A stretch of DNA of 34,416 nucleotides from Kineococcus rubinsiae. Its GTDB lineage: Bacteria > Actinomycetota > Actinomycetes > Actinomycetales > Kineococcaceae. Where the stretch lies: positions 1-34,416 of the forward strand of contig NZ_VWPY01000045.1 of NCBI RefSeq assembly GCF_011839805.1, written 5' to 3'. Made by a program: the position numbers and the translations under genes. Numbering within the stretch: position 1 is the first letter of the stretch; each line of letters begins with the position of its first letter. The notes under the pieces were generated by a model. That model was not told where the DNA came from. It was given only the letters and a program-made list of their open reading frames with translations, and ran no database searches. Of this stretch, positions 1 through 7,378 are shown piece by piece.

Positions 1-140
1 TAGCGCTCGATCCACGTCTTGACGCACTTGCGGGAGATGCCCATCGCCGCGGCGATGTGAGCTTGGGCCCAGCCGGCTTGATGGCGTTGGACGATCAGGA
101 GCCGGCCATGGACGGTGGTGCGGGCATTAGCGTGGGCCAC
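1..140 (-). CDS. IS481-family transposase, N-terminal fragment (cut by window edge)
   Basis: Forty-six codons are visible from a GTG at 140, starting VAHANARTTVHGRLL and running on through a helix-turn-helix (residues about 14-42) with the segment AAAMGISRKCVKTWIERY. This is the usual opening of IS481-type transposases, whose N-terminal HTH binds the element ends; the DDE catalytic domain would lie beyond the window. GTG 140 is preferred because GGAGG lies 5 nt upstream. A TTG at 173 is in frame but has no ribosome binding site. Whether the full gene is intact cannot be seen. Confidence 0.75.
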   Translation of the reverse strand, partial: MAHANARTTVHGRLLIVQRHQAGWAQAHIAAAMGISRKCVKTWIER

Positions 141-197
141 GAGGACCTCCGGGTGGATGTGGGCCTTAGACAAGCCACACCCCACCCGGAGGTCCTC
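141..197 (-). promoter_or_regulatory. Hairpin sequestering the transposase ribosome binding site
   Basis: Bases 141-156 and 182-197 are perfect 16-bp inverted repeats (GAGGACCTCCGGGTGG and its complement) with a 25-nt loop. On the transposase strand the 3' arm contains the GGAGG ribosome binding site and ends one base before the GTG start. Any transcript entering from outside the element would fold and hide this site, while a transcript starting in the loop would not. The repeat is directly visible; its effect on translation is inferred from the known case of IS10/IS50. Confidence 0.7.
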
Positions 198-243
198 CCT
201 CGTTCAAGCCGCCACGCTGCTACCAACGTCATGGCCGGGTACA

Positions 244-249
244 CCTAGG
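244..249. repeat. Putative IS481 target site CCTAGG
   Basis: A 6-bp NCTAGN sequence abuts the TGT terminus of the insertion sequence. IS481 of Bordetella duplicates such a hexamer on insertion. Only one copy lies in this window, so the duplication itself cannot be confirmed. Confidence 0.5.
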
Positions 250-277
250 GCGGACGCCGCGGCGGAACCCGTGCGGC

Positions 278-1066
278 TCAGGCCGGGGCGACGTCCGGGA
301 TGGTTCCGAGCCCGTCGGCGCGCGGGATCGCGGCGAGCAGCCGCTGCGTGTACGCGGCCTGCGGCGCGGACCAGACCTGCTCGGTCGGGCCCTCCTCCAC
401 CACGCGCCCCGCCCGCATGACGACGACGCGGTCGGCGATGAGCCGCACCACCGACAGGTCGTGGCTGATGAACAGCAGCGACGTGTCCGAGGCCAGCGCC
501 ACGTCCCGCATCAGCGTCGCCACCTGGGCCTGCAGGGACGCGTCGAGGGAGGCGATGGGCTCGTCGCCGATGAGCAGGTCGGGGCCCGTCGCCATGGCGC
601 GGGCGATCGCGATCCGCTGGCGCTGCCCGCCGCTGAACTGGTGCGGGTAGCGCGAGCTCAGGGCCGGGTCGAGGCCGACGCCCGCCAGGAGCTCGGCCAC
701 GGGGGCCGGTGAACCGGGGTGGATGGCCCGGGCGTCCTCGAGCTGCGCGGCGATCCGCCGGCGGGGGTTGAGCGAGGCGTAGGGGTTCTGGAACACCATC
801 TGCAGGCGCAGCAGGCGGGGTGCGCGCTTGCGCAGGCCGTGCGGGGTGACGGGCGTGCCGTCGAAGGTGACGCGGCCGCCCGCGAGCGGCACGAGGCCGC
901 AGGCGAGCTTGGCCAGCGTCGACTTCCCGCAGCCCGACTCCCCCACCAGCCCCACGACCTCACCGGGCCGCACCGTGAAGCCGGCCCCGTCGACTGCGGT
1001 GACCGCGGGCCGGCCCGGCCGGGTGTAGCGCACCGTGACGTCGTCGAAGACGAGCTCACCGGCCAT
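278..1066 (-). CDS. Peptide/nickel-type ABC transporter ATP-binding protein (DppF/OppF-like)
   Basis: Second ATPase of a dipeptide/oligopeptide importer; it hydrolyses ATP on the cytoplasmic face to drive uptake. The 262-residue protein has Walker A GESGCGKST (42-50), Q-loop Q93 in VFQNP, signature FSGGQRQR (144-151), Walker B LLIGDE (164-169) and switch His202. The ATG at 1066 shares its A with the TGA stop of the preceding ATPase (TGATG), so translation is probably coupled. Open frame continues upstream of the ATG only as an out-of-frame shadow of the first ATPase. It is the last gene of the operon, and the IS481 end lies about 30 nt past its stop. The C-terminal oligopeptide-transporter extension is short. 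Substrate is not predictable beyond the peptide/nickel class. Confidence 0.93.
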   Translation of the reverse strand: MAGELVFDDVTVRYTRPGRPAVTAVDGAGFTVRPGEVVGLVGESGCGKSTLAKLACGLVPLAGGRVTFDGTPVTPHGLRKRAPRLLRLQMVFQNPYASLNPRRRIAAQLEDARAIHPGSPAPVAELLAGVGLDPALSSRYPHQFSGGQRQRIAIARAMATGPDLLIGDEPIASLDASLQAQVATLMRDVALASDTSLLFISHDLSVVRLIADRVVVMRAGRVVEEGPTEQVWSAPQAAYTQRLLAAIPRADGLGTIPDVAPA

Positions 1067-1875
1067 CAGGACTGCCCTCCGGAGCGGGTGGGGCCGGGCC
1101 GGTGGTCCGGCAGGGCCTCGACGAGGTCGCGCGTGTAGGGGTGCTGCGGCGAGCGGATCACGTCGTAGCGGGAACCCGACTCGACCACGCGGCCGTGGCG
1201 CATCACGACGATGGTGTCGGCCATCGAGGACATGACGGCGAGGTCGTGGGTGATGAGCAGGACGGCGAGGCCGAGGTCGTCGCACAGGTCGCGCAGCAGG
1301 CGCATCACCCCGGCCTGCACCGTGACGTCCAGGGCCGTGGTCGGCTCGTCGGCGACCAGCACCGACGGCCGGCAGGCGATGGCGATGCCGATCGCGATGC
1401 GCTGCAGCTGACCGCCGCTGAACTCGTGCGGGTACTTGCGCAGCGCCTGCGCGGGTTCCGGCACCCGCACCTGCTCGAGCACCTCCAGCGCCCGGGCCCT
1501 CGCCTGCGCCCGGTTCAGGTGCAGGTGGTGGCGGATGTGGTCGGTGAGCTGGCCGCCGACGGAGATCATCGGGTGCAGGCTCGCCGTCGGGTCCTGGAAC
1601 ACCATGGCCAGCTGGTCCCCGCGCAGCGCGTTGTGCTGCCGCGCCGACAGCCTCAGCAGGTCGGTCCCCCCGTACTCGATCGAGCCGCCGACCACCGAGC
1701 CGGCCGGGGGCAGGCCGAGCACGGTCATGCCCGTCACGGTCTTGCCGGAACCCGACTCCCCCGCCAGCCCCGTGACCTGCCCGGCCGGCGCGACGAGGTC
1801 GACGCCGTCGAGGATCCGCTGCCCGCGCAGTTCCAGGGTCAGGCCGCTGATGCGCAGGCCGTCCGCAGCGCTCAC
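1066..1875 (-). CDS. Peptide/nickel-type ABC transporter ATP-binding protein (DppD/OppD-like)
   Basis: First ATPase of the importer, partner of the downstream DppF-like protein in the nucleotide-binding dimer. Its 269 residues include Walker A GESGSGKT (39-46), Q-loop Q94, signature FSGGQLQR (152-159), Walker B VLVADE (172-177) and switch His210. It is shorter than typical DppD (about 325), with little of the C-terminal cysteine-containing extension. The GTG start at 1875 overlaps the TGA of the upstream permease by 4 nt (GTGA), pointing to translational coupling within one transcript. Confidence 0.93.
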   Translation of the reverse strand: MSAADGLRISGLTLELRGQRILDGVDLVAPAGQVTGLAGESGSGKTVTGMTVLGLPPAGSVVGGSIEYGGTDLLRLSARQHNALRGDQLAMVFQDPTASLHPMISVGGQLTDHIRHHLHLNRAQARARALEVLEQVRVPEPAQALRKYPHEFSGGQLQRIAIGIAIACRPSVLVADEPTTALDVTVQAGVMRLLRDLCDDLGLAVLLITHDLAVMSSMADTIVVMRHGRVVESGSRYDVIRSPQHPYTRDLVEALPDHRPGPTRSGGQS

Positions 1876-2750
1876 AGGGCCCTGCTCCCGACGGCCTTCT
1901 GCATCCGCGGGTCCAGCGCGTCGCGCAGGGCGTCACCGATGAAGTTGAACGCCAGGACGATGCTGCAGATGGCGAGGCCGGGGAAGGCCGCCACCCACCA
2001 CGCCGTGAAGTTCTGCACGCCGTCGGAGACCATCAGGCCCCACTCGGGCGTCGGCGGGACGGTGCCCAGGCCGAGGAACGACAACCCCGACAGCAGCAGG
2101 ATCGCGTTGCCGAAGTCGAGGGTCGTCAGGGCGAACACCGGGCCCACGACGTTCGGGACGACGTCGCGGCGCAGGGACGTGAACCACCCGATGCCGAGCA
2201 GGCGCCCGGCGACGACGAACTCCCGGTCGCGCGCACCCAGGACGAGGGACCGCGTGACGCGGGCGTACTGCGGCCAGGTCACGACGAGCATCGCGATGAC
2301 CGCGTTCGTCAGGCTCGGCCCGAGGGCGGCCGCGATGACCATCGCCAGGATGATCGTCGGGAAGGCCAGCACCAGGTCTGCGACCCGCATGACGACCTCG
2401 TCGACGACCCCGCCGAGCAGGCCCGCGACGGCGCCGAGCAGCGAGCCCACCGAGGCGGACAGCGCCACGAGCAGCAGGGACAGCGGGATCGAGATCCGCG
2501 CTCCGGCGATGACGCGGGACAGCACGTCGCGCCCGAGGCTGTCGGTGCCGAACCAGTGCGCCGCGGAGATCGGCGCGAGCCGGTCCGGGCTCTGCGCCAG
2601 CGGGTCGTCGGGCTGCAGGAGCGGGCCGAGGACCACGACGAGCAGCCACACGGCGGCGACCACGACCCCGACGGCGGTCAGCGGCGAGCGCAGCGACTCC
2701 GGCACGCGACGGCGCGCGCGCGGGAGGACGGGGGTGCTCACGGTGGTCAC
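1872..2750 (-). CDS. Peptide/nickel-type ABC transporter permease (DppC/OppC-like)
   Basis: Inner-membrane permease, 292 residues, with the OppC-type N-terminus: a short cytoplasmic tail, a first membrane helix at about 25-45, then the motif HWFGTDSLGRDVLSR (about 65-79). Five further hydrophobic helices follow. The BPD_transp coupling loop, which docks on the ATPases, is visible around GARDREFVVAGRLLGIG. A GTG at 2750 is called as start, but its AGGAGG is only 2 nt away; a second in-frame GTG at 2741 has 11-nt spacing. Which is used is uncertain. The AGGAGGCAGTGA around the start is a direct repeat of the end of the upstream permease gene. Confidence 0.92.
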   Translation of the reverse strand: MTTVSTPVLPRARRRVPESLRSPLTAVGVVVAAVWLLVVVLGPLLQPDDPLAQSPDRLAPISAAHWFGTDSLGRDVLSRVIAGARISIPLSLLLVALSASVGSLLGAVAGLLGGVVDEVVMRVADLVLAFPTIILAMVIAAALGPSLTNAVIAMLVVTWPQYARVTRSLVLGARDREFVVAGRLLGIGWFTSLRRDVVPNVVGPVFALTTLDFGNAILLLSGLSFLGLGTVPPTPEWGLMVSDGVQNFTAWWVAAFPGLAICSIVLAFNFIGDALRDALDPRMQKAVGSRAL

Positions 2751-2775
2751 TGCCTCCTCACCTTCACTGCCTCCT
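2747..2775 (-). repeat. Direct repeat AGGAGGCAGTGA at the permease-permease junction
   Basis: The 12-mer AGGAGGCAGTGA occurs at 2775-2764, where it forms the last codons and stop of the first permease, and again at 2758-2747, where it forms the ribosome binding site and GTG start of the second. The two copies are 17 bp apart. A short duplication of a gene end could have created a start site here. Confidence 0.7.
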
Positions 2776-3861
2776 GACCCGGGGGTCGATGACCGCGTAC
2801 AGCAGGTCGACGACGAAGTTGATGGCGATGTAGGTGATGCCGACCACGAGGCCGACGCCCATGACGGCCTGCAGGTCGAGTCGGGTCGCGGCCTGGTAGG
2901 CGTACTGCCCCAGGCCGTGCCAGACGAACACGGTCTCGGTCAGCACGGCCCCGGACAGCAGCGAGCCGAAGCTCAGGCCCACGACCGTGAGGATCGGCAG
3001 CAGCGCCCCGCGCAGGACGTAGCGGAACGTCACGACGCGCGACGGCAACCCCTTGGCCCGGGCGGCCGTCACGTACTCCTGGTTCAGCACGTCGAGCACC
3101 GCCGACCGCGAGAACCGCGCGAGCAGCCCGACCGTGTAGAGGGTCAGGACGAGCCCGGGCAGGAGCAGGTGGCCGAGCGCGTTGACGAACGTGGCCGTCT
3201 GCCCCGCCAGCAGGCTGTCGACCGTCATGAAGCCGGTCACCTGCGGGGGCGGGACGAGCTGGGTGTCGAGCCGCCCCGAGCCGGGGAACCAGCCGAGGCG
3301 GAAGAACCCCACGTAGAACACGATGAGGGCGAGCCAGAACGTCGGCGCTGAGATGCCCACGAGGCTCACGACCCGCACGACGTCGTCGGCGAAGCGGCGG
3401 TGGCGCAGGGCAGCGAGGATCCCGATCCCGACGCCCACCACGACCGAGATGACGAGCACGAACAGGGCGAGCTCGACCGTCGCCGGCACGGCGTCGCGCA
3501 GGTCGTCCAGGACGGGCCGCCGGGTCTGCGCCGACGTGCCCAGGTCCAGGTGCACGAGGCGCTGCAGGTAGAGCAGGTACTGGGCCGGCAGGGAGCGGTC
3601 CAGGCCCAGCTCCTCGCGGAACTGCGCCACGACCTCCGGGTCCGCGGCCGCGGCGTCACCCAGGACGGCGGCGACCGGGTCGGCCGGCACGAGGTTGGTC
3701 AGCACGAACGTCACGAGGGTGACGCCCCAGACCAGCAGCACGCTGATGCCCAGGCGGACGGCGAGGTAGCGCAGCAGCGGGTGCCGCGCCCGGTCCGGGG
3801 CGGTCGGCGCCGCGGGGGCGCCGACCGCCTCGGCCGTCAGCGGTTCACCGGACGGCGGCAA
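2764..3861 (-). CDS. Peptide/nickel-type ABC transporter permease (DppB/OppB-like)
   Basis: Inner-membrane permease of 365 residues with six predicted helices. After a 25-residue polar leader comes the OppB-type first helix, then the periplasmic segment with VPADPVAAVLG and FREELGLDRSLPAQYLLYL, and the coupling loop (EYVTAARAKGLPSR). The best start is TTG at 3861, which overlaps the end of the binding-protein gene by 17 nt and has no clear ribosome binding site; no ATG or GTG exists before the first membrane helix. Expression is therefore probably coupled to the upstream gene. Its partner is the DppC-like permease 13 nt downstream. Confidence 0.9.
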   Translation of the reverse strand: MPPSGEPLTAEAVGAPAAPTAPDRARHPLLRYLAVRLGISVLLVWGVTLVTFVLTNLVPADPVAAVLGDAAAADPEVVAQFREELGLDRSLPAQYLLYLQRLVHLDLGTSAQTRRPVLDDLRDAVPATVELALFVLVISVVVGVGIGILAALRHRRFADDVVRVVSLVGISAPTFWLALIVFYVGFFRLGWFPGSGRLDTQLVPPPQVTGFMTVDSLLAGQTATFVNALGHLLLPGLVLTLYTVGLLARFSRSAVLDVLNQEYVTAARAKGLPSRVVTFRYVLRGALLPILTVVGLSFGSLLSGAVLTETVFVWHGLGQYAYQAATRLDLQAVMGVGLVVGITYIAINFVVDLLYAVIDPRVRRQ

Positions 3862-5422
3862 GGTCCATCGTCCAGATCGGGTTCAGCTCCACGCCCTGCA
3901 GGCCCGCCGCGGTCACCACGTTCTGCGCGGGCTGCACGATCGGCACGAAGGGCCCCGACACGTTCATCTGCTGCTGCAGCGCCTGGTAGGCGGCACCGCG
4001 GGCCTCGGGGCCGCTGGCCGCCTTCGCCGCGTCGACGAGGGTCACGACCTCGCCGGCCCCGGCGGTCTGCGCCGTCCAGGACGCGCGCAGGCCGACGTTC
4101 TGCCCCGGCGTGAAGGCCAGGTAGTTCGAGGGGTCCGGGAAGTCCGGGCCCCAGTAGGCCAGCCCGGCCTGGAACTTCCCGCTGCGGAAGCTGTCCAGCG
4201 AGGTCGCCGACGGCTTGGGCGCCAGGGCGATGGTGATGCCCACAGCCTTGAGCTGGGACTGGATGGCCTGGGCCAGGATCTGCAGCTGCACGCCGCTGAC
4301 GGCCACGTCGTTGGAGAAGAGGAACTGGACCTCCTCCCCCGCGTAGCTCGAGCGGCCCAGCAGCTCCTTGGCCGCCGCGACGTCGTAGGAGTTGGACGGG
4401 TCGGTCTCCAGCGTGCCCACGAACTGCGACGGGACGACCCCGCCGGGCTGCACCGACCCCTTGCCCGCGAGCTCACCGAGCTCGGCGTAGTCCAGGGCGT
4501 GCCGCACGGCCTGCACGAACAGCGGGTCGGAGACCGGGCCGCCGTACTGCGGGTCGGTGTTGAACCAGCCGAAGATCATGTACGCCGAGGCCTGGCTGAT
4601 GACGGCGGTGCGCCCGCCCGCGAGGCCCGAGGCCTCCTCGGCGTTCAGGTCGGTCGCGATCTGCGCGGTGCCGGACTGCGCGTTGATCTTCTGCGTCGCC
4701 GGCGGGACGTTCTCCAGGACGATCCGCGAGTACTTCGGCTTCGCGCCCGCGAAGGCGGGGTTCAGCTTCAGCGTCACCGACGACGTCACGTCGAGGGTGT
4801 CGATCTGGTAGGCCGCCGACCCGGCGGACTGCTGGTTCAGGAACGTCTCGGCGCCGTCGGAGTCGTCCGTCGTCCCGCCGTTGGCCTTCACCAGCTCGGA
4901 GTTCAGGATGCCCAGGGACGGGTTCGGCAGGATGTACGGCAGGGCCGGGTTGGCGTCGGCGCTGACCAGCTCGACGGTCTTGTCGTCGACCTTGCGGACC
5001 TCGACGCCCTCCAGGAGGAACGACGGGTTGCCCTTGATGCCCTGCAGGCGCTGGTAGGAGAAGACGATGTCGTCGGCGTCCACGAGGGAGCCGTCGGCGA
5101 ACTTGTGCTCCCCCTCGAGCGTCAGGGTGACCACGCGCGAGTCGTCGGAGATGGCGTAGCTGGCGATCTGCGGGACCGGCGTGCTGACGTCGGAGCCCTG
5201 GAACGTCAGCGCGGTCTCGTAGGTCTGGCGGTTCAGCAGCGCCCCCGTCAGCTCGAACGAGCGCGCCGGGTCGGCCGTCTTGAGGTCGAAGGCGTTGTCC
5301 ACGACGAGCGCCGCCCCCGCGGCCGGCGCGTCGCCCGAACCCCCGCCGTCGGAGGAGCAGGCGACCAGGGTCGCCGACGAGGCGGCACCTGCACTGGCGA
5401 GGAGGAAGTGGCGTCGCCGCAT
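3845..5422 (-). CDS. Peptide-type ABC transporter substrate-binding lipoprotein (SBP family 5)
   Basis: Extracytoplasmic binding protein for the importer, 525 residues. The N-terminus MRRRHFLLAS combines a twin-arginine pattern (RRHFL) with a lipobox ending LVAC, giving lipidation at Cys22, so Tat export of a lipoprotein is likely. The mature part shows the SBP_bac_5 layout: LTGALLNRQTYETAL, then FADGSLVDADDIVFSYQRL, and the late segment YWGPDFPDPSNYLAF. It is the first gene of a five-gene operon in the order binding protein, permease, permease, ATPase, ATPase. The ATG at 5422 has only a weak, distant GGAG. Peptides are the usual ligands; nickel or other small solutes are possible. Confidence 0.93.
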   Translation of the reverse strand: MRRRHFLLASAGAASSATLVACSSDGGGSGDAPAAGAALVVDNAFDLKTADPARSFELTGALLNRQTYETALTFQGSDVSTPVPQIASYAISDDSRVVTLTLEGEHKFADGSLVDADDIVFSYQRLQGIKGNPSFLLEGVEVRKVDDKTVELVSADANPALPYILPNPSLGILNSELVKANGGTTDDSDGAETFLNQQSAGSAAYQIDTLDVTSSVTLKLNPAFAGAKPKYSRIVLENVPPATQKINAQSGTAQIATDLNAEEASGLAGGRTAVISQASAYMIFGWFNTDPQYGGPVSDPLFVQAVRHALDYAELGELAGKGSVQPGGVVPSQFVGTLETDPSNSYDVAAAKELLGRSSYAGEEVQFLFSNDVAVSGVQLQILAQAIQSQLKAVGITIALAPKPSATSLDSFRSGKFQAGLAYWGPDFPDPSNYLAFTPGQNVGLRASWTAQTAGAGEVVTLVDAAKAASGPEARGAAYQALQQQMNVSGPFVPIVQPAQNVVTAAGLQGVELNPIWTMDLAAVR

Positions 5423-5440
5423 CGTGGGTTCAGCTCCAGG

Positions 5441-5486
5441 GGTTCGGGTCGGGCGGTGGTTCGAGTCGGGCCGTGGTTCGGACCGG
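5441..5486. repeat. 17-bp tandem repeats in the leader of the peptide importer operon
   Basis: Two full units, GGTTCGGGTCGGGCGGT (5441-5457) and GGTTCGAGTCGGGCCGT (5458-5474), are followed by a partial third (5475-5486). They lie 19-64 nt upstream of the binding-protein ATG, within the untranslated leader or promoter. No further structure is obvious in 5487-5610 beyond high GC. Confidence 0.7.
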
Positions 5487-5611
5487 TCGTGCGCGCCCCG
5501 CGGGAGCCGGGGCGGCGGGCCGCGTCAGTGTGGCACCCCCTGGTTACCACGGTGTTTCCCCGCTGCTGCGGCGTTTCGGCGCGACCCGCCGGGCGCCCGG
5601 CGCCGACAACG

Positions 5612-5652
5612 CCGGAGGGCGGCCGCGGCCCGTGGCCGCGACCGCCCTCCGG
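5612..5652 (-). terminator. Strong hairpin terminator after sodA
   Basis: Arms CCGGAGGGCGG (5612-5622) and CCGCCCTCCGG (5642-5652) pair perfectly. After one C/A mismatch, CGCGGCC (5624-5630) and GGCCGCG (5634-5640) pair around a CGT loop. The hairpin begins about 20 nt past the sodA stop. There is no T-run, as is common for actinobacterial terminators. It also isolates the peptide importer operon from sodA transcription. Confidence 0.8.
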
Positions 5653-5671
5653 GGGTGTCGACGAGGTCCGC

Positions 5672-6295
5672 TCAGGGGACGATGAGGCCCGTCGTCTGCG
5701 TGCGGGCGGTCTCGAAGCGCTTGGCAGCGTCCGCCCAGTTCACGACGTTCCACCAGGCCTTGATGTAGTCCGGGCGCACGTTGAGGTAGTCCAGGTAGTA
5801 CGCGTGCTCCCAGACGTCCAGCAGCAGGACGGGCACGAGGCCCAGCGGGATGTTGCCCTGCTGGTCGTACAGCTGCACGACGATGAGCTTCTGCCCGATC
5901 GAGTCGTACGCGAGGATCGACCAGCCGGAACCCTGCACGCCGGCCGCGACCGCGGAGAAGTGGGCCTTGAACTTCTCGAAGGACCCGAACTGGTCGGTGA
6001 TGGCCGCGGCCAGCTCACCGGTCGGCTCGCCGCCGCCGTCGCCGGTCATGTTCGGCCAGAACGCCGAGTGGTTGATGTGCCCGCCCAGGTTGAAGGCGAG
6101 GTTCTTGGTGTGGAGGTTCACGGTCGCCAGGTCACCGGCGTCGCGTGCGGCGGCGAGCTTCTCCAGCGCCGTGTTCGCGCCCGCGACGTAGGTCGCGTGG
6201 TGCTTGTCGTGGTGCAGCTCCATGATCTTCCCCGAGATGTGGGGCTCGAGCGCGGAGTAGTCGTAGGGCAGGTCCGGCAGCGTGTACTCGGCCAT
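5672..6295 (-). CDS. sodA: Superoxide dismutase (Mn/Fe type)
   Basis: Converts superoxide to hydrogen peroxide and oxygen; normally a cytoplasmic or exported homotetramer in actinobacteria. The 207-residue protein starts [20 protein letters not shown], the classic opening, and no signal peptide is present. Metal ligands are His28, His76 (in [10 protein letters not shown]), Asp160 and His164 ([11 protein letters not shown]). Gly72 before His73 and the Gln in YDQQGN fit the manganese rather than iron pattern, which is inference. The ATG at 6295 is chosen over the longer frame because homologues start there; GGGAG lies 12 nt upstream. It is divergent from the HAD phosphatase gene and ends in a strong hairpin. 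Confidence 0.97.
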   Translation of the reverse strand: MAEYTLPDLPYDYSALEPHISGKIMELHHDKHHATYVAGANTALEKLAAARDAGDLATVNLHTKNLAFNLGGHINHSAFWPNMTGDGGGEPTGELAAAITDQFGSFEKFKAHFSAVAAGVQGSGWSILAYDSIGQKLIVVQLYDQQGNIPLGLVPVLLLDVWEHAYYLDYLNVRPDYIKAWWNVVNWADAAKRFETARTQTTGLIVP

Positions 6296-6488
6296 CGTGT
6301 GGTCGTCTCCCTCGTCCTCGGATGGGCGTCGAACGGCGAGGTGCAGGACCGGCGGCCGCCGGGCGCCTCGCTCCGTGACCCTCGCGCAGCGGCACCCGCC
6401 GCGCAACCGGCCGACCGCAGCGTCTCACCGCGTGATCAGCGCCCCGCGCGCGGGGCGGACCACCGGCTCCGGCGCCGCGCCCGCTGCC

Positions 6489-6501
6489 TACCCTGGAGGC
6501 C
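6489..6501 (+). promoter_or_regulatory. Leaderless-type promoter of the HAD gene
   Basis: TACCCT (6489-6494) sits 7 nt before the ATG at 6502, which fits a -10 element whose transcript begins at or next to the start codon. A GGAGG also lies within those 7 nt but is too close to act as a normal ribosome binding site. Confidence 0.5.
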
Positions 6502-7260
6502 ATGAGCTCGCCCGCCGTGCCCCGGCCCCGTGCCGACCGCCCCGTCGTGGGCTTCGACCTCGACATGACGCTGGTCGACTCGAGCGACGGCATCGCGGCC
6601 ACGCTGCTGGCCGCGCTCGGCGAGGCCGGTGTCGAGGTCACCGCCGAGCAGACCCGGCCCTACGCGGGGATGCCGCTGGAGCTGATCGTGGCCGGGCTCG
6701 CCCCGCAGCTGGACGCCGCGCGCGTCGCGGCGGTGGCCGCCCGCTACCGCGAGCTCTACCCCGTCCTCGGCGTCGACTCGGTGCGCTCCTACCCCGGCGC
6801 GGCCGCGGCGCTGGCGGCGCCCGCGGCCCACGGCGGGCGCAGCGTCGTCGTCAGCGCCAAGCACACCCCCAACGTGCACCGCGTGCTCGCCTCGGCCGGG
6901 CTGGCGGGCGCCGTGGCCCCGGGCGACGTCGCGGGCGACCTCTTCGCCGAGGCCAAGGGCGTGCGGCTGGCGGAGCTCGGGGCGACCGCCTACGTCGGCG
7001 ACCACCCCGGGGACGTGCGGGCCGCGCGCGTCGCGGGCGCCGTGGCCGTCGCCGTGACGACCGGGGCGCACGACGCGGACGCGCTGCGCTCGGCCGGCGC
7101 CGACGTCGTCCTGGCCTCCCTGGACGCCTTCCCCTCCTGGCTCGCCGGGCACGCCGCCCGCCTGGCCGGCGGCGCCCCGGAGGGCCCCGGCGAGGCCCGC
7201 GACGCGCCGCGCGAGCAGCACGGGGACGTGGGGGCGCGCCGGGCGGCCGGCCGCCGTTAA
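6502..7260 (+). CDS. HAD-superfamily phosphatase (phosphoglycolate phosphatase-like)
   Basis: Cytoplasmic phosphohydrolase of 252 residues. Motif I is FDLDMTLVDS (18-27; nucleophile Asp19, acid/base Asp21), motif II Ser118 in VVVSAKHTPN, motif III Lys152, and motif IV VGDHPGD (165-171). The helical cap lies between about 30 and 95, as in subfamily IA enzymes like phosphoglycolate phosphatase and PPi phosphatases. Substrate is not predictable from these motifs. The last 35 residues are Ala/Gly/Arg-rich and probably disordered. It is divergent from sodA and 118 nt ahead of the cold-shock gene; its TAA stop overlaps that gene's putative -10. Confidence 0.88.
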   Translation: MSSPAVPRPRADRPVVGFDLDMTLVDSSDGIAATLLAALGEAGVEVTAEQTRPYAGMPLELIVAGLAPQLDAARVAAVAARYRELYPVLGVDSVRSYPGAAAALAAPAAHGGRSVVVSAKHTPNVHRVLASAGLAGAVAPGDVAGDLFAEAKGVRLAELGATAYVGDHPGDVRAARVAGAVAVAVTTGAHDADALRSAGADVVLASLDAFPSWLAGHAARLAGGAPEGPGEARDAPREQHGDVGARRAAGRR

Positions 7261-7378
7261 CCTGGAGGAGTCGGCGCGCCCCCAGCTCGGGCACCGCCGC
7301 CACCGACGAGAAGAGAACGCACCCCACGGCCTGCGCCGCGGCTCACGCCGCGCCAGGCCCGCGAACGAGAAGGTTCCC
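7258..7378 (+). promoter_or_regulatory. Long leader of the cold-shock gene with candidate -10
   Basis: TAACCT (7258-7263) overlaps the stop codon of the HAD gene and could be a -10, giving a leader of about 110 nt. Long leaders that refold with temperature are known for cold-shock genes; I see no definite RNA structure here. GAGAAGG lies 5 nt before the GTG start. Confidence 0.35.

Larger units (their letters stand above)
1..243 (-). mobile_element. End of an IS481-family insertion sequence
   Basis: This is the transposase-start end of an insertion sequence that continues beyond the left edge. Read on the minus strand, the terminus begins TGTACCCGGCC at base 243, followed by an untranslated stretch, a hairpin and the transposase start. 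Immediately outside lies CCTAGG (244-249), which matches the NCTAGN target known for Bordetella IS481. The TGT terminus and IS481-type protein are seen in the sequence; the exact element boundary is inferred, because the second end and second target copy are outside the window. Confidence 0.7.

Noticed and set aside
278-1936. A single 552-residue ORF that looks like a fusion of two ATPases
   Set aside because: Its first half is an arginine/alanine-rich out-of-frame reading of the first ATPase gene; the two real genes overlap at TGATG (1064-1068).
1102-3351. Long plus-strand ORF (749 codons) opposite the importer operon
   Set aside because: Arg/Asp/Gly/His-rich shadow of minus-strand genes with extreme third-position GC; no family resemblance.
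4499-6505. Long plus-strand ORF opposite the binding protein and sodA
   Set aside because: It crosses two well-supported minus-strand genes and a terminator, and has shadow composition.
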